From Streptomyces aureocirculatus (GTDB taxonomy: Bacteria; Actinomycetota; Actinomycetes; Streptomycetales; Streptomycetaceae): 64,000 nucleotides of DNA. Below the pieces are notes generated by a model. That model was not told the origin of the DNA and made no database searches. It saw nothing but the letters and a program-made list of their open reading frames with translations. Positions 13,001 to 21,677 of this stretch are shown in pieces. The first letter of the stretch is position 1. Every line of letters starts with the position of its first letter. The DNA is taken from NCBI RefSeq assembly GCF_000720475.1, contig NZ_JOAP01000010.1:1-64000 (forward strand), read 5' to 3'. The position numbers and the translations under genes were made by a program.

Positions 13001-14492
13001 CGGTGTCGTGGGTGAGATGTACGTGGGCGGCGACCAGGTGTCGCGGGGCTATCTGAACCGTACGGGGCTGACCGCGGCGCGGTTCGTGGCCGACCCGTTC
13101 GGGCCGCCCGGAGGCCGGTTGTACCGCTCGGGCGACCTGGCCCGGTGGACGCCGCAGGGGCAACTGGAGTACGTGGGGCGCTCGGACGACCAGATCAAGC
13201 TGCGCGGGTTCCGTATCGAACCCGGCGAGATCGAGGCGGCGCTGCTCGCACGCCCCGACGTGGCCGACGCGCGCGTCGACGTACGCGTGGACGCCTCCGG
13301 AGAGAAGGCACTGACGGCGTACGTGGTGCCGACCGCGCCCGAGGGCCTGCCCGAACCCGCGGTGCTGCGTGCGGGGTTGCGCGGGGTCCTGCCCGACTAC
13401 ATGGTCCCCGCGGCCTTCGTGCCGCTCGCCGTCATCCCGCTGACCGGCAACGGCAAGCTGGACCGCGCGGCCCTGCCCGCACCGACGCGCGCCGCTTCGG
13501 CGCCCGCGGCCGACCGGGCCGCCGGCGCCCTTGAGCTGCACGTCGTCCGGGCCTGGAGCGAGGTCCTCGACACCGACATCGACGCGGTCGGCGTCGACGA
13601 CGACTTCTTCGACGCCGGGGGCGACTCGTTCAAGGCGGTGGCGCTGGCCCGTGCCATCGGCCACGGCCTGCGCGTGGTGGAGGTCTTCAAGAACCCCACG
13701 CCGCGCCGCCTCGCCGCCCGCCTCGCCTCGTCGGACTCGGCTCAGGGCGCGCCCCGGCTCCTGCACCGCCTGACACCCGAACGCCCCGCCGACGCAGGCG
13801 CCCCCGGCCACACGGTGGTCTGCGTGCCCTACGGCGGCGGCAACGCGACCGCCTACCAGGCCCTGGCCGGACACCTCCCTGCGGACACGGAGCTGTGGGC
13901 GGTCGAGTTGCCCGGGCACGATCCGGTGCGCCCCGAGCCGTTGCAGCCGTGGGCGGAGACCGTCGGACTCCTCGCCAAGGAGATCACCGACACGGTGCGC
14001 GGCCAGTACACGCTGTACGGGCACTGCGTCGGCACGCTCCTCGCCGTGGCCGTCGCCCGTGCCCTGGAGGACCGCGGTGCCGCGCCCTCGCGGCTCGTCC
14101 TCGGCGCGGCGTTCCCGCAGGGGGACGCGGCCACCGCGGTCGACCGCCTCACGGCCGTCGACGAGGACCGCCTGTACGACGACCTGCACTCCGTGGGCGG
14201 CTTCTCCGGCGCCCTGGACGGCACGGACCGCCACCGCGTCCTGTCCGTCGTACGCCACGACATGCTGGAGGGCGCACGGCTGCACCGCGACACCGCCGCC
14301 GCCTTCGAGCGGCTGCGCACCCCGGTACGCGTGGTGATCGGCGACGCGGACCCGCTCACCGCCGACTACCCGACGGGCCACCGTGCCTGGGAGCACTACG
14401 CGCACGACGTGACCCTCTCGGTCATCGAGGGTGCGGGGCACTACTTCGTCAAGGACCGCGCGCGGGAGGTGGCCGACCTGCTCGACGACTGA
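1071..14492 (+). CDS. Nonribosomal peptide synthetase, ending [A]-PCP / C-A-PCP-E / C-A-NMT-PCP / C-A(Thr)-PCP-TE
   Basis: 4473 residues from an internal ATG; the same frame holds A-domain sequence upstream to about base 915, so ATG is not the biological start. Domains by residue: PCP1 (Ser73 in GGHS); C (HHIAADG at 259); A2 (TSGSTG near 747; pocket D-A-L-I-W-G-G-V-A); PCP2 (Ser1151 in GGDS); E (HHLVVDG at 1337, NYLGH later); C of the type that follows E ([19 protein letters not shown] at 1848); A3 (TSGSTG near 2318; pocket D-S-Y-C-W-G-G-T-A) interrupted by a SAM methyltransferase (ELGVGSG near 2694); PCP3 (Ser3111); C (HHIAGDG at 3295); A4 with pocket D-F-W-N-V-G-M-V-H, the classic Thr code; PCP4 (Ser about 4186); TE. 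The thioesterase triad reads Cys4319 (GHCVG), Asp about 4425, His4457. Inferred product segment: X - D-aa - N-methyl-aa - Thr. No substrate is assigned for modules 1-3. Confidence 0.93.
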   Translation: MVPTAYVPLDRLPLSPNGKLDHKALPAPDLTTTTTFRAPGTPREAELAALFTDVLGVEKVGVDDNFFDLGGHSLLAMRLAGRIRTALGAEVPIRAVFDHPTVARLAAHVRTGGTDRPALRRRAERPERVPLSYGQHRLWFIDHFEGPSATYNIPVTLRLHGTLDADALAAAVADVVARHEILRTVYPQDPDGIPYQQVLDVAEARTRLDVPVREMSSAAADDEVIRLARHAFDLAADIPVRAAVLRRAPGEHVLCLVIHHIAADGQSLAPLFQDLSVAYAARTGGEEPDFPELPLQYADYALWQRDVLGDPEDPGSLLARQAAYWQQELAGVPQPLPLPTDRPRPARASHRGDLVEFVLDAELLGAVRELARRHDMTVSMVMQAALAVLLHRLGGGEDIPIGTPVAGRTDAAADGMVGFFVNTWVLRARVGGRHSFTELLAQVQEKALAAYDNQDAPFERLVEALNPERSSAYHPLFQTVLGWQNTDRAVLDLPGIDRVEQLWARTGTSRFDLSLHLVEAEGSHGDEVQGLIEYATDLFDHASVERLADRFVRALRQLVAAPEAPVDAVDLLDRAERERLLTDWNDTRAETPALTVPELFALRAADQPAATAVYDGGNAVTYAELDARASRLARVLAARGVGRESIVGLALPRSAEQVVALLAVLKAGGTYLPVDTDYPAERLTFMLCAAEPVLLLTDTTGAAKLPRHECPLLVLDEPGTVQEIARASAAGLDTGGDPGQLAYVMYTSGSTGLPKGVGVTHRGVVGLVLDRRFDGGAHERVLMHSAQAFDASTLELWVPLLRGGAIVVGPAGRPDPAALARVIAEHRVTSAIMAAGLFRVVADEMPEAFTGVREVWSGGDVVSPESVERVMEVCPGIVVVNGYGPTEATVAASAHAMTVPAEVGAVVPMGRPLDNTRLYVLDEALRPVPPGVPGELYIAGERLARGYLSRHALTAERFVACPFGGPGERMYRTGDVVVHTQDGRLVFHGRADSQIKVRGYRIEPGEVEAALTAHPGVAQAVVTARGTEAGERRLVAHVVPVDLGVHESADSLAELDMDLTGAVSARELRKFLTGKLPEFMVPAAFVLLDRLPLTPNGKVDHRALPEPEFGGGTYRAPRTAVEEALAAVYCEVLGADRVGVDDDFFAVGGDSIRSIQVVSRARAHGVEVTPRQIFEQRTVGRLAEVAKAGRQDALLTEDATGGVGFMPLLPAARFVTALGGYDRFAMSMVVDLPAGIDATGLTATLSAVFDRHDVLRSTLVTGAEPGLDVAPAGTVDPAGLVRRVPCDGSWDEAWHDGAQAELDAAAGRLDPGSGVMAQFVWCDAGPRSAGRLIVVLHHLVVDGVSWRILLPDLAAAWEQVRDGRTPRLADVATSARRWAHALTQEAASERRAGELALWRRVLSGPDPDLGPRPFDPDVDVAATVRHVHLELPASLTRTLLTTLPGAFRCGVNDGLLTALALAVARWRGRRGTDESTLLLRVEGHGREEAAAPGADLSRTVGWFTSMFPVRLDVSGVDMEEALAGGAAAGTAVQAVKEQLLAVPDKGIGYGMLRHLNPDTAEVLARHTTGQISFNYLGHYATAGNMPEQLRGLGFTFAEGTAALVPEPDADMPALATLDINAYVTDSAEGPRLGARLSHPAQLLAGSDVEELAQAWRAALEALARHSARPGAGGLTPSDTPLVDISQAELDLWRRKYPALTDVWPLTPMQSGLLFHSMLTGGATDGAPGFDSAPVDAYHMQLVLHLSGTVDPERMRTAGQALLDRHPNLTVAFAQDPAGGWRQLVSRGVELPWRFLDLSALDEAERDEELRRFLAADSTTYFDPAAPPLLRLSLVKLSEDRWELVLAVHHVLIDGWSLPVLMRELPLLYAAEGDAAALEGTTGYRDFLAWLTRQDQDAAARAWAAELAGVEEPTLLAPGTPVDGHSAGVGLIDVPLPPETARALSRSAAEWGVTPSTLLQGAWAVLLAGLTGREDVVFGTTVSGRPPQIPGVDAMVGLFINTLPVRVGCAPARTLREVLTGLQERQAALLDHHHHGLLDIQQALGLNTLFDTMVGLESYPIDGAAIGEATDAAGMRITGLSPLSGTHYPMGVLAMAEPHLKAVIQYQHHLFPRDRVTDIAAAYARILHQLAVDPDVPVGSVAIVPDAQRARLLTEWNDTAVPLPGRALDVLFAEQAAATPDAPAVVFGEQQLSYRDLDTRANRLARVLAGRGVGRDTLVGLALPRSADLVVAQLAILKAGGAYVPLDPDYPAERLEFMLRDTTPVLVLTDTEFAHRLPESGRPCVLIDDPDTVREIGLAADGAPEGGRHPDELAYVMYTSGSTGVPKGVGATHRAVAGLALDRRHAGPAHRRILLHSPQSFDSSTYELWTPLLHGGTVVVAPQGRLDAGGLAALVAAHGVTAVCMAAGLFKVVVHEDPTAFAGILDVWIGGDVAPVAEVEQVLRACPGVAVVNGYGPTEITTAGVYHVIPQAVPVPDPVPIGRPMDGMRAYILDSALRPVPPGVPGELYVAGNGLARGYLGRLALTAERFVACPFGAPGERMYRTGDVAAWTQTHVAGAPGTGAGEIAFLGRADAQLKIGGFRVEPGEIEAALDAHPGVAQAVVSFVEDSTGERRLVGYVVPGADLPAAVAAEQQVEGWAQIYDRVYADARAPWGEDFTGWDSSYTGRPIPLPEMREWRDATVQRIAAEQPSRILELGVGSGLLMARLVGRVAEYWGTDLSAEVVERLGREVAAAGYADVSTLRHQAADDVSGLPRGHFDLVVLNSVAQYFPDAGYLDRVLTQALPLLAPGGRILVGDVRNAATLHLFHSGVRRAQRPEDSPQAARTAVTRAMLLEPELALAPAWFTHWAARNAVAGVNVRIRSGRVHNELTRHRYDVVLHPSAPAAALDPEQLPEIVWGRQAADLTELAELCRARQERGPVRVTGIPNARLTAEAATAAQLGLGEAPVPGAPALDPHALCAWAAEHGFTAEPTWSDAGVECFDAVLVPGGQASGRVMVPVARAGAQGAAQVTDPAATARVGALVGSLRGHLGERLPAHMVPAAVVAVAEVPLTPNGKLDRRALPVPDFAPAATGRAPRTPREELLCGLFAEVLGLDRVGIDDDFFTLGGHSLLATRLVSRIRAVLGVEVPLRVLFAAPTVVALAEQLPTDSATRLPLRRASVRPEVVPLSFAQRRLWFLDKFEDEPGTYHAPFPLRLTGTLDVAVLAAALRDVVVRHESLRTLFPEDAAGEPRQHVVDAAELRLELPVVEVAAQDLDRTLTEAAAEGVDLASEIPVRATLLRLAEQDHVLLLMIHHIAGDGESFAPLARDLSLAYTARLRGRAPQWPELPVAYVDYTLWQRELLGDEDDPDSLLSAQIAYWKDELRGLPQPLRLPTDRPRPPVASHRGDVVEFAIDQRTAEAVEALARGRGATSSMVLQSALTVLLHALGAGDDIAVGSPIANRTDENLADLVGFFVNTWVLRARLAGNPTFLDLLDQVRATSLAAYDHQDVPFERLVEVLNPERSTAYAPLVQVVLAWQNFAREDFALPGLRAGFEPLRGRTAKFDLFLNLAALPGQGVLGHLEYATDLFDRATAEGLAERFVRVVEQLVAEPARRIGAVDVLAREERGTLERWARAGGPGAPVPDLTVDRAFEAAVRAHPLRPAVTCGERTLGYAELNASANRLARLLRGHGAGPGRYVAVALPRSAELVVAVLAILKTGAAYVPVDPGHPADRITYTLTDARPELVVTDTGFAGRLPDGPRVALGDPATEAALAELPGHDLTAAERGTPGADQAAYVIYTSGSTGRPKGVLVTHRNVLSLMSRTQDLFAFGADDVWTMFHSPAFDFSVWELWGPLLHGGRLVAVPYEVSRSPEDFVALLVRERVTVLNQTPSAFHQLIRADRENPALGSGLALRTVVFGGEALDLARLTEWYERHAEDAPRLVNMYGITETTVHVTYGPLDAALVRDAVGSTIGAGLPGLVVRVLDAMLRPVPPGVVGEMYVGGDQVSRGYLNRTGLTAARFVADPFGPPGGRLYRSGDLARWTPQGQLEYVGRSDDQIKLRGFRIEPGEIEAALLARPDVADARVDVRVDASGEKALTAYVVPTAPEGLPEPAVLRAGLRGVLPDYMVPAAFVPLAVIPLTGNGKLDRAALPAPTRAASAPAADRAAGALELHVVRAWSEVLDTDIDAVGVDDDFFDAGGDSFKAVALARAIGHGLRVVEVFKNPTPRRLAARLASSDSAQGAPRLLHRLTPERPADAGAPGHTVVCVPYGGGNATAYQALAGHLPADTELWAVELPGHDPVRPEPLQPWAETVGLLAKEITDTVRGQYTLYGHCVGTLLAVAVARALEDRGAAPSRLVLGAAFPQGDAATAVDRLTAVDEDRLYDDLHSVGGFSGALDGTDRHRVLSVVRHDMLEGARLHRDTAAAFERLRTPVRVVIGDADPLTADYPTGHRAWEHYAHDVTLSVIEGAGHYFVKDRAREVADLLDD

Positions 14493-14512
14493 GCCCGGTC
14501 CTGGCGCCGAAG

Positions 14513-14568
14513 GGAACGGAGACGAGGGGCCACGCCGCGGTGTGCGGCGTGGCCCCTCGTCTCGTTCC
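14513..14568. terminator. Strong hairpin terminator after the NRPS
   Basis: Arms 14513-14538 and 14544-14568 are inverted repeats of about 25 bp with one bulged base and a 5-base loop. The hairpin starts about 20 bases after the NRPS stop. It lies between convergent genes (NRPS + and the GtrA-like gene -), so it probably stops transcription from both sides. Confidence 0.85.
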
Positions 14569-14616
14569 GATGATCCGGCGTCTCCCGTCGGCCCGTGAAT
14601 CCGCTTCCACAGTGCG

Positions 14617-15333
14617 CTAGTTGGCGAGCGCCGCGTACTTCCCCGGCTTCCAGCCGTACGTGCGCCCCTTGACCCGGCCGGAGCCCGCGCCGGACCTGCG
14701 CTCGGCGCCCTGGCCGGTCTCCCACGTGTACGCCCACTTCACGCCCTGCTCCGTCACGTCGAAGGTGACCTCGACGGTGACGCCGGGGTGCACCGCCTTG
14801 CCGAGGCGCGGCGCGGGCGTGCCGAGTGCCAGCTTCCGCTTGTCGCCCGAGAAGACGAAGAGCCGCAGCACCACGAAGCGCGCCACCCCGGCGAGCGCCG
14901 AAGCGGAGAGGTAGACGATCTGCTCGTACACCGCGCCGGGCGAGCTCTGCACCATGTGCAGGGCGATCATCGCGGCGGTCGTCACCGCGTAGGCGCCCGC
15001 GGCCGTGCCCGCGGACTGCAGATGCCCGCGCAGTCCGCACCGGCCGCCCTTGCCGAAGGTGAAGCGCGCGTGCAGCTCGGAGGCGAGGACGGTCGACACG
15101 ACCGTGATCACCGCGTTCGCCACCGCCCACGGCATCAAGGCCGCGAGCAGGAACACCGCGAAGCTGGAGGCGAGGCCGATGCCGCCGCCGCAGAACACGA
15201 AGCGCGCGAACGCCGCGAGCGGGCCGGGCGAGGCCGCGGCGGCAGGCTTCGCGGGCTCGGCCGCCAGCTCCGCGGGGGCCGGGGCGGCCGAACCCCAGGC
15301 GAGGTCACGGGAGGGTCGTACGAGACATTCCAT
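14617..15333 (-). CDS. GtrA-like membrane protein
   Basis: 238 residues. A Pro/Ala-rich N-terminus of about 40 residues is followed by four hydrophobic segments of GtrA type: phenylalanine- and glycine-rich first segment FARFVFCGGGIGLASS, then AVANAVITVVSTVLASELHARF, then two more, the last ending in RLFVFS. GtrA-family proteins are small flippases or accessory subunits for lipid-linked sugars. A soluble tail of about 75 residues (from GDKRKL on) follows the last helix and is not typical of the minimal family. It is convergent with the NRPS and separated from it by the terminator. No glycosyltransferase partner lies next to it, so the substrate is unknown. Confidence 0.75.
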   Translation of the reverse strand: MECLVRPSRDLAWGSAAPAPAELAAEPAKPAAAASPGPLAAFARFVFCGGGIGLASSFAVFLLAALMPWAVANAVITVVSTVLASELHARFTFGKGGRCGLRGHLQSAGTAAGAYAVTTAAMIALHMVQSSPGAVYEQIVYLSASALAGVARFVVLRLFVFSGDKRKLALGTPAPRLGKAVHPGVTVEVTFDVTEQGVKWAYTWETGQGAERRSGAGSGRVKGRTYGWKPGKYAALAN

Positions 15334-15519
15334 CGGGGCTCCTCTTCCCTCCCGTCCGGCGAGCCGAGTGCGACTGGCCCGAACAGTGTGCGTCTTCTAA
15401 GAACACCGTACGGAACCCGCACAGCGTGCGCAAGTCGCCCAGCGTACGGCTGGTGCGTACGGTGTTCGTGTGCACGGTGAGACGGAAGGGAGAGAGAAGA
15501 GAGGCGGCGAGGGGGCCGT

Positions 15520-15927
15520 TCAGCTCAGGACTGCGGTGGCCTCCAGCTCGACCAGGTGGGCGGGGATGTCCAGGGCCGCGACCCCCACCAGGGTGCCGGG
15601 CGGCACCGGGGCGCCGCCGAGCTTCGCGGCCGCCCGGGCCGCGCCCGCCAGGAACAGCGGCATCTTGTCGGGGGTCCAGTCGACGACGTAGACGGTCAGC
15701 TTCGCCACGTCGTCGAAGGTGCCGCCCGCCGCGGCAAGGGCGGTCGCGACGTTGAGATAGCACTGCTCGACCTGAGCGGCGAGGTCGCCCTCGCCGACCG
15801 TGACGCCGTCCGCGTCCCAGGCGACCTGACCGGCGACGAAGACGAGCCTGCTCCCTCTCGCGATCGCCACCTGCCGGTACGCGTCGATCCTCGGCAGTCC
15901 TTCGGGGTTCACCAGGGTGATGGCCAT
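15520..15927 (-). CDS. RidA/YjgF/YER057c family protein
   Basis: 135 residues, the normal length for the family, which hydrolyses reactive enamine/imine intermediates or acts as a small ligand-binding trimer. Visible family features are VFVAGQVAWDADG near residue 30, QVEQCYLNVATALAAAGG in the middle and a C-terminal VELEATAV strand. The Arg that marks the deaminase-active RidA subgroup is not evident at its usual place, so this may be one of the diverged subfamilies. The start is well supported: AAGGAGG lies 8 bases before ATG. It is divergent from an HxlR-type regulator 101 bases away, and both starts are flanked by the same 15-base motif, so HxlR control is likely. Confidence 0.85.
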   Translation of the reverse strand: MAITLVNPEGLPRIDAYRQVAIARGSRLVFVAGQVAWDADGVTVGEGDLAAQVEQCYLNVATALAAAGGTFDDVAKLTVYVVDWTPDKMPLFLAGAARAAAKLGGAPVPPGTLVGVAALDIPAHLVELEATAVLS

Positions 15928-15957
15928 GCTGCCCGCCTCCTTGTCACGGTCTCTTGC

Positions 15958-16026
15958 GGTTACTTGGGAACCGTAGGAGAGTGTGCGCTGACATGGAAGA
16001 ACGCACTTTTAGGTGACTGGGGAACC
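15958..16026. promoter_or_regulatory. Paired operator-like direct repeat between ridA-like and hxlR-like genes
   Basis: GGTTACTTGGGAACC at 15958-15972 and GGTGACTGGGGAACC at 16012-16026 match at 13 of 15 bases, 54 bases apart. One copy lies upstream of each divergent gene. The first copy has GGTT...AACC ends, i.e. is partly palindromic. They are plausible binding sites for the adjacent HxlR regulator. This is inference; only the repeats are seen. Confidence 0.55.
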
Positions 16027-16028
16027 CC

Positions 16029-16472
16029 ATGGTGACCAAGCAGTTCACGGGTGTCGCGGGCGCACCCGAAGAAGCGGATCTGCGGCGCGCGGACTCCCTC
16101 GCCCGGGAGATCTTCTCGGACGTCGCCAACAAATGGGCGCTCCTGATCATCGAGGCCGTCGGTGACCGCACCCTGCGCTTCGGCGAGGTGCGCGACGAGG
16201 TCGAGGGCATCAGTCACAAGATGCTCACCCAGAACCTGCGCATGCTGGAGCGCTACGGCCTGGTCGAGCGGACCGTGCACCCCACGGTGCCGCCGCGGGT
16301 CGAGTACACCCTCACCGAGCCGGGCCGGGCCCTGCGCACGACGGTGGACCACATGTGCGACTGGACGCACAGGTACCTCGGTCACATCGAGGCCTCGCGC
16401 GGCCGCTTCGACGGCTGCGGGTCCGCCGTTTCCGGCGCCCCGTTCGGTCCGCGGCTCAGCCCGGGCTCGTGA
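16029..16472 (+). CDS. HxlR-family winged-helix transcriptional regulator
   Basis: 147 residues. The HxlR core is clear: IFSDVANKWALLIIEAVGD (residues about 27-45), LRFGEVRDEVEGISHKMLTQ, LRMLERYGLVERTVHPTVPPRVEYTLT, then GRALRTTVDHMCDW. Such proteins are small dimeric repressors or activators that often respond to redox or electrophile stress and act on a divergent neighbour, here the RidA-like gene. The C-terminal 25 residues (after EASRGRFDG) are outside the family core. The gene's last 17 bases overlap the end of the convergent YbdK-type ligase gene. A copy of the repeated 15-base motif ends two bases before the ATG, which would suit autoregulation. Confidence 0.88.
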   Translation: MVTKQFTGVAGAPEEADLRRADSLAREIFSDVANKWALLIIEAVGDRTLRFGEVRDEVEGISHKMLTQNLRMLERYGLVERTVHPTVPPRVEYTLTEPGRALRTTVDHMCDWTHRYLGHIEASRGRFDGCGSAVSGAPFGPRLSPGS

Positions 16473-17652
16473 CCGAGACCACGTAGTCGACGACGTCATG
16501 GAGGCTGGAGCGCCGCCGGAAGGCGGCACGCTGGCGTTCGGCGCCGTTCCCCTCGGCACGCAGACGCGCCCACTGCTCCCGCGTCAGATCGAGATCCCCA
16601 TGGCGGCGCAGCGCCGGGGCGACGCGGGTCAGCAGCCGCTCCACCAGGTCGGTCTGGGGCACGAGGCGGCCGGTGACCAGGTCGATGCCGTCGCCGGCCA
16701 GGCCGTCGCGTGCCGCGCGCCAGCAGGCGGCACGCAGCATCTCGGGAGCCGGGCGCGGGGCGGGTTCACCGGTCCGCAGCGCCTGTAGGGCGGAGGTGGT
16801 CAGGGCGCGGACGAGAGCGGCGAGCAGGACGGTGTCCCCGGCGGTGAGGGCCGCGTCGGCGACGCGCACCTCCAGGGTGGGGACGTGGTGGGAGGGGCGG
16901 ATGTCCCAGTACAGGCCGGAGCGGTCCATGACCGCTCCGGCTTCGACGAGCCCCTGCACGAGTTCGTCGAAGTGGGCGGTCGACTCGAAGTACGGCGGCG
17001 GCCCCGCCACGGGCCACCGCCCCCAGCACGTGGCACGCCAACTGTCGTACCCCGTGTCCTGACCGGCCCAGTACGGGGAGTTCGCGGCGAGCGCGGTCAG
17101 CGTCGGCAGCCAGGGCCGCAGATGGTTGCTCACCTTGACCGCGTCCCTGGTGTCGGGCAGGCCGACGTGGATGTGGCACGCGCAGGTGCTCTGTTCGTCG
17201 TCGAGGGCGCGGAAGGTGGCGACGCTCCGCGCGTAGCGGGGGCCCGGCGTGACCGGCAGCGGTGAGGCCTGGCCGAATACCGGCGTACCGGAGGAGGCGA
17301 CACGCAGGCCGTGGCGGGCGGCCGCGCGCACGAGGGCGGCCCGTGACGCGCGGATCTGATCGCCCGCCGCCGCCAGGCCGGTGTGCGGGTCGGTCCGCAG
17401 CTCCACCTGATAGCGGGACAGCTCGGTGCCGACCCGCCCGCCGAGCTCACCGGCGACGCTGAGCGCCACCTCCGGACCCTGCGGGCTCACAGCCCTGGAC
17501 ACGGGGTCGACGAGGAGGAGCTCCTCCTCGATCCCCACGGTGAGCGGGGCACCACCGCGCCCGGCACCGGCGCTGCGGCTCGCGGGTCCGGGGCCGTCGG
17601 CGGAGGCGGGGAGGTGGTTCGGCGACGCCTGGTCAGGGTGTTGGGAGGTCAT
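16456..17652 (-). CDS. YbdK-type carboxylate-amine ligase (GCS2 family), copy 1
   Basis: 398 residues. Members of the GCS2/YbdK family join glutamate (or another carboxylate) to an amine using ATP; some have weak glutamate-cysteine ligase activity. The family signatures are VGIEEELLLVD (about residue 39), CACHIHVGLPD, NHLRPWLPTLTALAANSPYW, a WGRWP motif and PTLEVRVADA. The 35 residues before the first motif are Pro/Ser/Gly-rich. ATG at 17652 gives the usual length, though no good Shine-Dalgarno sequence is visible, so the start is uncertain. A paralogue lies head-to-head 313 bases away. The 3' end overlaps the HxlR gene by 17 bases. Confidence 0.85.
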   Translation of the reverse strand: MTSQHPDQASPNHLPASADGPGPASRSAGAGRGGAPLTVGIEEELLLVDPVSRAVSPQGPEVALSVAGELGGRVGTELSRYQVELRTDPHTGLAAAGDQIRASRAALVRAAARHGLRVASSGTPVFGQASPLPVTPGPRYARSVATFRALDDEQSTCACHIHVGLPDTRDAVKVSNHLRPWLPTLTALAANSPYWAGQDTGYDSWRATCWGRWPVAGPPPYFESTAHFDELVQGLVEAGAVMDRSGLYWDIRPSHHVPTLEVRVADAALTAGDTVLLAALVRALTTSALQALRTGEPAPRPAPEMLRAACWRAARDGLAGDGIDLVTGRLVPQTDLVERLLTRVAPALRRHGDLDLTREQWARLRAEGNGAERQRAAFRRRSSLHDVVDYVVSVTSPG

Positions 17653-17965
17653 GGTGATTGCATGGTCGCAGACGGTGGTCGGCACGGCAGGGGCTGAACC
17701 GCGCCAGGAATGGTGGCGGACACAGGACGGCGCGGTCACAGGAACGGCCGGAGCCACAGGCGAGCGGTAGCGAGAGTTCCGGCCCGTCCGGCGAATCGAG
17801 GGCGGGGCGCGGGGCGCCGATGAGCGGGGGTGCGCACACCTTCCGGCGTGCGGGGCGCGCCCGACCTGCGAGGAAATCGGAATGCGCCCGCCACATGGGG
17901 TACACGTGCACCTGGGCGGGTGCCCGAACCGCCGAAGAGGGCGGGAAGAAGAAAGGCGGTAGCGG
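17653..17965. other. Divergent intergenic region between the two YbdK-type genes
   Basis: 313 bases with no convincing gene. It must hold the promoters of both divergent ligase genes. It is rich in cgg/gcc runs; I found no clear palindrome or recognised operator. Confidence 0.5.
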
Positions 17966-19108
17966 ATGCGTACCGTGGGAGTGGAAGAGGAACTCCTTCT
18001 GTTCGACCGGCAGAGTGGGGAGCCGCGGGCGCTTTCCTCCGCTGTCCTTGCCCGGGCGGCCAAGGACAGCGCCGAGGACTCAGGAACCGGCAGTCGTCCC
18101 AGCCGGCCCACCGATTACCGTGATCCCGAGGACGAGGCCTTCGAGAAGGAGCTGCACCGGCAGCAGATCGAGTTCGCGACCCAGCCGCACACGGACATGG
18201 GCGACCTCGCGGACGAGATCCGCCGGTGGCGTGCCGATGCCGCCCAGCACGCCGACGACGTGGGCGGGGCCGTCGCCGCGCTCGCCACCTCGCCCCTGCC
18301 CGCCAGCCCCTCGGTCAATGTGGGCCCGCGCTTCCAGTGGATGGAGCAGCAGTTCGGCCTCACCACCCAGGAGCAACTGACCTGCGGCTGCCATGTACAC
18401 GTGGAGGTCGAGTCGCGGGAGGAGGGCGTGGCGGTCGTGGACCGCATCCGGCCCTGGCTCGCGGTCCTGGTCGCGCTCAGTTCCAACTCGCCTTTCTGGC
18501 AGGGCAAGGACAGCAAGTACGCCAGCTACCGCAGCCGGGTGTGGGGGCGCTGGCCCATGGCGGGCCCCGCCGAGATCTTCGGCTCCGCGGAACGCTACGA
18601 CGCACAGGTGGAGACCATGATCGCCACCGGTGTGCTGCGCGACGCGGGCATGGTCTACTTCGACGCCAGGCTCTCCCACCGCTACCCCACCGTGGAGATC
18701 CGCGTCGCGGACGTCTGCCTTGAGGCCAATACGACCGTCCTCGTGGCCGCGCTCGCGCGGGCCCTTGTGGAGACGGCCGTGGCCCAGTGGCGCGCGGGGA
18801 CGCCTCCGCTCGGGCACGGCGTCAGCGTGCTGCGTCTCGCGGCGTGGCGCGCCGCGCGCTCCGGTCTCGACGACGTCCTGCTCCATCCCGTCACGATGCG
18901 GCCCGCTCCCGCCGAGGAGGTGGTGGCGGCACTGCTCGACCACGTACGTGACGCCCTGGGTGAGAACGGTGACCTCGGCATGGTCCGCAAGTACGCGGCG
19001 GAGCTGTTCGAGCACGGCACGGGCGCCCGCGTACAGCGTGATCTGCTCGACCGGACGGGCAGCCTCGGCGCGGTGATCACGGAGTGCGTGCGGCGCACGC
19101 AGGCGTGA
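17966..19108 (+). CDS. YbdK-type carboxylate-amine ligase (GCS2 family), copy 2
   Basis: 380 residues, full length for the family. It shows VGVEEELLLFD at residue 4, QQIEFATQPHTDMGDL (substrate-binding strand), CGCHVHVEVE near residue 138, IRPWLAVLVALSSNSPFW, YRSRVWGRWPMAGP and YPTVEIRVADVC. It is a clear paralogue of the divergent gene at 16456-17652, but with the shorter N-terminus typical of stand-alone enzymes, which supports the ATG at 17966. The two copies differ enough that they probably have different substrates rather than being a recent duplication. No partner for ergothioneine, mycothiol or glutathione is nearby, so the pathway is open. Confidence 0.88.
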   Translation: MRTVGVEEELLLFDRQSGEPRALSSAVLARAAKDSAEDSGTGSRPSRPTDYRDPEDEAFEKELHRQQIEFATQPHTDMGDLADEIRRWRADAAQHADDVGGAVAALATSPLPASPSVNVGPRFQWMEQQFGLTTQEQLTCGCHVHVEVESREEGVAVVDRIRPWLAVLVALSSNSPFWQGKDSKYASYRSRVWGRWPMAGPAEIFGSAERYDAQVETMIATGVLRDAGMVYFDARLSHRYPTVEIRVADVCLEANTTVLVAALARALVETAVAQWRAGTPPLGHGVSVLRLAAWRAARSGLDDVLLHPVTMRPAPAEEVVAALLDHVRDALGENGDLGMVRKYAAELFEHGTGARVQRDLLDRTGSLGAVITECVRRTQA

Positions 19109-19335
19109 GTTCGCGGGGGCGACGTCGAGGACGTACAGGGGGCGACAAGGCGTCGAATGTGCGCTGTACGGGAGATGCACACTTGGCGCCGCCTACAACC
19201 ACGCCCGGCGCTCCGTGAGTCGAACCCTGCGCCGGTACCTCCGGCAGGCAGCACCGGTATCGCCGTGGGCAGTGCGTGGGCCCGCGGCGATACCGGCCTC
19301 GACCGCGCCGCGACCCCGACGGAGTTCACGTGCCC

Positions 19336-20160
19336 ATGCGTCCGCGTTTTCCGGTTGCCCGACTGACCGCGACCGCCGCCCTCACCCTCGCCCTCGCCAC
19401 CATCGGCCTCGGCCCGGCATCCGCCCACGGCGCGGACCCCGCGTCCGCGCCGGGCGGTCAGCCCGAGCCCGCGTACACCGTGTCCGTCTCCACCAGCGCC
19501 TCAGCGACCGACTTCGACCACCGCGCTGTCGATGTCACCGGCACCGTGTCCCGTGCCGACGGCTCACCCGTGGCCGGTGCCCCTGTCGAGCTCGGCAAGG
19601 CCGTCCTGTACAACACCTGGAATCCGTGGGGCGACCCCATCGACCCGACCGAGCGCGAGTACCTGAAGCTCGGCACCGTCCGCACGGACGCCGACGGGCG
19701 GTTCACGCTGCCGGATGTGACGGCGGACCGCTGGGAGAACACGGACAGCGTCCATCTGTTCCCCCGGCACCAGGTGGAGTTCCAGGCCTCGTACGACCCG
19801 GGCCCTCCCGACGACAACGAGATCTACTTCGGCGACACCACGGTGCGTGCCCAGGCCGTGGCGAGCAGCATCAGCTACAAGGTCAACCGCACGAAGGTGC
19901 GTGCCGGTGACACTCTCGTCGTCACCGGCAAGGTCACCTGGCCCGCGGGCCACGGCCCGGTCGCGGGCACCCGGGTCCTGCTGCGCACGTACTACGAGTC
20001 CGCCTACAACGCGCGGACCACCACGGACGCGCGGGGCAACTTCACCGTCCGCGCCAGGATCCGGAGCTACGACCGCGATTTCGTGCTCTTCTCCGCTCCC
20101 AAGGACTACTACCTCGCGGGCGCGAGCAAGGACCTGCCCGTCAAGAACGTCACTCCCTGA
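19336..20160 (+). CDS. Secreted protein with bacterial Ig/transthyretin-like repeats, function unknown
   Basis: 274 residues. A Sec signal peptide is clear: MRPRF-V-ARLT charges, then a hydrophobic Ala/Leu run, with likely cleavage after ASA near residue 27. The mature part seems to hold two beta-sandwich modules with the pattern V-x-G-T/K-V-x-x-x-x-G-x-P-V-A-G and TTDARGNFTVRARI, typical of carboxypeptidase-regulatory-like or Big-type domains that serve as binding or spacer modules outside the cell. No catalytic motif is seen. GTG at 19330 is an alternative start: GGAG at 19321-19324 is 5 bases from it and 11 from the ATG. The last five codons including the stop are duplicated directly downstream (20146-20175). 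Confidence 0.7.
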   Translation: MRPRFPVARLTATAALTLALATIGLGPASAHGADPASAPGGQPEPAYTVSVSTSASATDFDHRAVDVTGTVSRADGSPVAGAPVELGKAVLYNTWNPWGDPIDPTEREYLKLGTVRTDADGRFTLPDVTADRWENTDSVHLFPRHQVEFQASYDPGPPDDNEIYFGDTTVRAQAVASSISYKVNRTKVRAGDTLVVTGKVTWPAGHGPVAGTRVLLRTYYESAYNARTTTDARGNFTVRARIRSYDRDFVLFSAPKDYYLAGASKDLPVKNVTP

Positions 20161-20175
20161 AACGTCACTCCCTGA
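20146..20175 (+). repeat. Tandem duplication of a 15-base unit across a stop codon
   Basis: The unit AACGTCACTCCCTGA occurs at 20146-20160 (the last codons and stop of the secreted-protein gene) and again at 20161-20175. It looks like a slippage duplication. Confidence 0.9.
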
Positions 20176-20206
20176 GCGGTACGCCGCCCGCGGGGCCTGC
20201 CCGCGT

Positions 20207-21049
20207 TCATACCTTGCGCCAGCGTGCGCAGGCCCACGAGAAGACGCCGAACGCCACGAGTGCCAGCGCCATCGCGACGAGCAGCCAGGGGCCCGCGGGG
20301 GTCTCGCGGAAGGAGCGCAGGACGTCGTCCATGCCCTTGGCCTCCCCGGCCTTGTGCCGCACGGCGGCCACGAGCACGAACGCGCCGACCGCGGCGAAGA
20401 GGCAGCCGCGGCCGACGCCGCCCGTCACGCCGAGTACGTCCACGGCCCGGCGCACCGGCACGGGCATCTCGCTCATCCGCAGGCGCTTGTGGTACTTGCG
20501 CAGTATGGCGCGGACGGCGATCACCAGACCGGTCACCACCACGGCGGCGCCCGCGGCGCTGACGATCCACTGCCCCGCGGGCCAGCCGAGGGCGGTCGCC
20601 GTGACGTCGTCGCTCTGCCGGTCGGTGGAGCCGCTGCCGCTGCCCTTGTCCCCGGTGACGTAGGCAAGGACCGTGTAGCTGACCACGCCGTAGAAGACGC
20701 ACCTGGCTGCTGACGAGAGCCGTTTGCTCGCTTTGTCCCCGTCCGGGCCCACCTGGCCGAACAGCACCTCAGAGAGCCGCCACAGCGCCATGCCCGCGAG
20801 CGCGAGCCCGAGGAGCCACAGCAGGACGTTCCCGAACGGCTTGTCGGCGAGCTCCGTCAGCGCGCCGCCGCGGTCGGCCTGCTTGCCGCCGTCGTCGGAG
20901 AACGCGACGCGCAGGGCGATGATCCCGACGAGCACGTAGAGGGCCCCGCGTGCCACGAACCCGGCCCGTGCCGCCGTTTCCATCGCGGGCCCCCTGGCCA
21001 CCCGCCGAGCCTGCCTCGTCCCGTTGCGCATCGCGCCGCCGAATCTCAT
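20207..21049 (-). CDS. DUF1206-family integral membrane protein
   Basis: 280 residues, with about six hydrophobic segments in three pairs. The internal triplication typical of DUF1206 is visible: each unit begins with a small-residue/aromatic pattern (ARAGFVARGALYVLVGIIALR; AARCVFYGVVSYTVLAYV; GRGCLFAAVGAFVLVAAVRH) followed by a Gly-rich loop and a second helix. The function of the family is unknown; it is common in actinobacteria. A Gly/Ser-rich loop lies near residue 140. ATG at 21031 (MRNGTRQ) is an equally good start; neither has a strong ribosome binding site. It is divergent from the anti-sigma-like ATPase gene. Confidence 0.78.
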   Translation of the reverse strand: MRFGGAMRNGTRQARRVARGPAMETAARAGFVARGALYVLVGIIALRVAFSDDGGKQADRGGALTELADKPFGNVLLWLLGLALAGMALWRLSEVLFGQVGPDGDKASKRLSSAARCVFYGVVSYTVLAYVTGDKGSGSGSTDRQSDDVTATALGWPAGQWIVSAAGAAVVVTGLVIAVRAILRKYHKRLRMSEMPVPVRRAVDVLGVTGGVGRGCLFAAVGAFVLVAAVRHKAGEAKGMDDVLRSFRETPAGPWLLVAMALALVAFGVFSWACARWRKV

Positions 21050-21245
21050 GCAACGGCGGATGCCCCTCTTCGGCCGCAGGATGCGCGCAGCATCCGGAGT
21101 TTCCTCTTCCGCTACGGCCCCGACCTGGTCCGTTACCAAGGGGCCTGTTGGAGCACGTCCGTGCGGGGTAACCGGACGGCAGACAGCCGCGCAGTGCAGA
21201 CCGCCGCGCAGTGGAGTCAGGCGAGTCAGGCGAGTGAGGGTGATC

Positions 21246-21677
21246 ATGTCGGATGCTTCGGTACGGGCCGTGGGCTGGGCCCAGTCCTTTCCCGTGACCC
21301 GTGGGGTCAGGGCGGGGCGGGAATGGGCTCGGGCCCACATGGACTCCTTGGGGTGGACGCACACGGATCCCGACGCGGTCGACTCCGTCGTCCTCGCGGT
21401 CTCCGAACTCGTCACCAACGCCCACCACCACGCCCGCACCGGGGCGCAGGTGGTGCTGACCTGGGACGGGCAGGCGCTGCACCTGAGCGTGCACGACTCG
21501 GGCCCCGGAGCACCCGAGCCGCGCAAGGCGGACGAGGGCAGCCTCGGCGGCCGCGGCCTGGCCATAGTCGACGCCCTCGCGGACACGTGGAGCATCCATC
21601 CCACGACGGACGGCAAGACCATCACGGCCTGCTTCAGGCGGTCGGAAGAATCCGACTGCCGGAAGGACGAGGCCTGA
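21246..21677 (+). CDS. ATP-binding protein of the anti-sigma/serine-kinase (RsbW/SpoIIAB-like) type
   Basis: 143 residues. It is a GHKL ATPase domain on its own: N-box SELVTNAHHHA at about residues 53-63, G1 motif DSGPG, and G2 motif GRGLAIVDALAD. The family binds ATP and phosphorylates or sequesters an anti-sigma antagonist; streptomycetes hold dozens of such single-domain proteins. ATG at 21246 was chosen because GAGGGTG precedes it at the right distance and the domain starts at once. No sigma factor or antagonist gene is adjacent, so its partner cannot be named. A short AGTCAGGCG repeat lies just upstream. Confidence 0.87.
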   Translation: MSDASVRAVGWAQSFPVTRGVRAGREWARAHMDSLGWTHTDPDAVDSVVLAVSELVTNAHHHARTGAQVVLTWDGQALHLSVHDSGPGAPEPRKADEGSLGGRGLAIVDALADTWSIHPTTDGKTITACFRRSEESDCRKDEA

